Of a DNA stretch of 64,000 nucleotides, positions 63,499 through 64,000 are shown piece by piece (the first letter of the stretch is position 1; the number at the start of each line of letters is the position of its first letter). The position numbers and the translations under genes are program-made. Under the pieces are notes generated by a model that ran no database searches, was not told the DNA's origin, and saw only the letters and a list, made by a program, of their open reading frames with translations. The DNA comes from Vallitalea maricola (GTDB lineage Bacteria; Bacillota; Clostridia; Lachnospirales; Vallitaleaceae): the NCBI RefSeq assembly GCF_036985595.1, contig NZ_BTPU01000018.1, positions 60,947 through 124,946 on the forward strand. The letters run 5' to 3'.

Positions 63499-63802
63499 AT
63501 GCTATTCATCCTTTCAATTCTAGTCCATATCTCCGTTAGAAATATCAAAAATACTAAATCTGAATAAATATTCCAATAAAAAATATTTTACCATATTACC
63601 CTTATTTATTCAACCTTATATACTATTAGTAGTAAATTGTATATTGGTATTTTATACCATTTATTATTCCCAAATAGACTATATTCTACTATATAATTTT
63701 ATTTAGAGCATTTTTTTATAAAAAAATAATATGATTTCTTAAGTTAACCAGTGTCCATATTGTTATACTTAATTCAACTTAAATAATTAGGGAGGATTAA
63801 CT
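63499..63802. other. divergent AT-rich spacer before the URO-D-like gene
   Basis: No gene or clear RNA. The end of the spacer carries GGGAGGATT, the ribosome site of the next gene. Promoter assignments on either strand were too weak to list. Confidence 0.5.
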
Positions 63803-64000
63803 ATGAATTCAAGAGAATTAGTATACAAAACACTTAATTTCCATAATCCAGATAGGGCACCTAGGCAAAAATGGGTATTACCTTGGGCAAATAACCATTA
63901 CCCTGAAGAATTGGCTAAGTTACATGAGGATTATCCTGATGATTTTGATGGAGCGCCAGGTTATTATGCCGAAAAAGATATATCTGAAGGTGACCCTACA
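63803..64000 (+). CDS. uroporphyrinogen decarboxylase-like protein (5' end only)
   Basis: The first 66 codons of a gene that runs off the right edge. ATG 63803 has GGGAGG upstream. The start MNSRELVYKTLNFHNPDRAP is the standard opening of URO-D-family proteins, which in Clostridia are mostly corrinoid-dependent methyltransferases rather than haem enzymes. The rest is outside the window. Confidence 0.7.
   Translation, partial: MNSRELVYKTLNFHNPDRAPRQKWVLPWANNHYPEELAKLHEDYPDDFDGAPGYYAEKDISEGDPT

Overview
The window is AT-rich DNA from a spore-forming member of the Clostridia. The evidence is Shine-Dalgarno starts throughout (including GTG and TTG), a cwlJ-gerQ spore-germination pair, mutS2, bactofilin with an M23 peptidase, a CheX-like protein, and S-layer-homology (SLH) surface proteins. 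Genus cannot be fixed from sequence reading alone. No rRNA, tRNA or CRISPR array was seen.

Layout. (1) 1-7.1 kb: an exopolysaccharide operon on the minus strand, with a nucleotide-sugar dehydrogenase, a four-domain deacetylase-like protein, a PilZ-domain family 2 glycosyltransferase and a further deacetylase-like protein. (2) 7.7-9.0 kb: a frameshifted chloramphenicol acetyltransferase behind an HTH-desulfoferrodoxin fusion. (3) 9.2-17.0 kb: module A, a large secreted SLH protein diverging from a LytTR response regulator and GHKL sensor kinase. (4) 17.2-31.4 kb: hydrolase and WYL regulator, then a mobile or defence region with a large serine recombinase fused to remnants of an HD-domain gene, a TIR protein, RhuM, MobC, a RepA-type ATPase with iteron-like repeats, an Mrr nuclease, an XRE regulator and a nuclease-STAND ATPase plus helical-repeat protein. 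Several of these are split by single-base frameshifts. (5) 31.8-33.5 kb: DJ-1/PfpI protein and WYL regulator. (6) 34.0-40.5 kb: module B, a second SLH protein with a pseudo-receiver and a paralogous LytTR/GHKL pair. (7) 40.9-64 kb: core-like genome with rlmD, an yhaM-type RNase, GDSL esterase/amidohydrolase/HxlR, HtrA-type protease, bactofilin/M23, mutS2, a PhoB/PhoR-type pair, cwlJ-gerQ, a GH2 sugar-catabolic cluster, gdhA, trmL, cheX and the start of a URO-D family gene.

The accessory region from 17 to 41 kb is punctuated by three copies of a short sequence. On the minus strand each copy reads as a tail resembling the C-terminus of RlmD (SRHVET.I), and the copy at 33.7 kb also shares the rlmD 3' end and downstream flank. 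The simplest reading is that the 3' end of rlmD is an integration hotspot holding several elements stacked end to end. Modules A and B each end just to the left of such a site and share gene order and a 20-bp-spaced direct repeat in front of the regulator, so they look like related cargo acquired or duplicated in this hotspot.

At least five genes between 7.7 and 31.4 kb are broken by what look like single-base losses, while genes right of 40 kb are open. This is either real decay of the accessory region or local sequence error, and it should be settled before functions are assigned.
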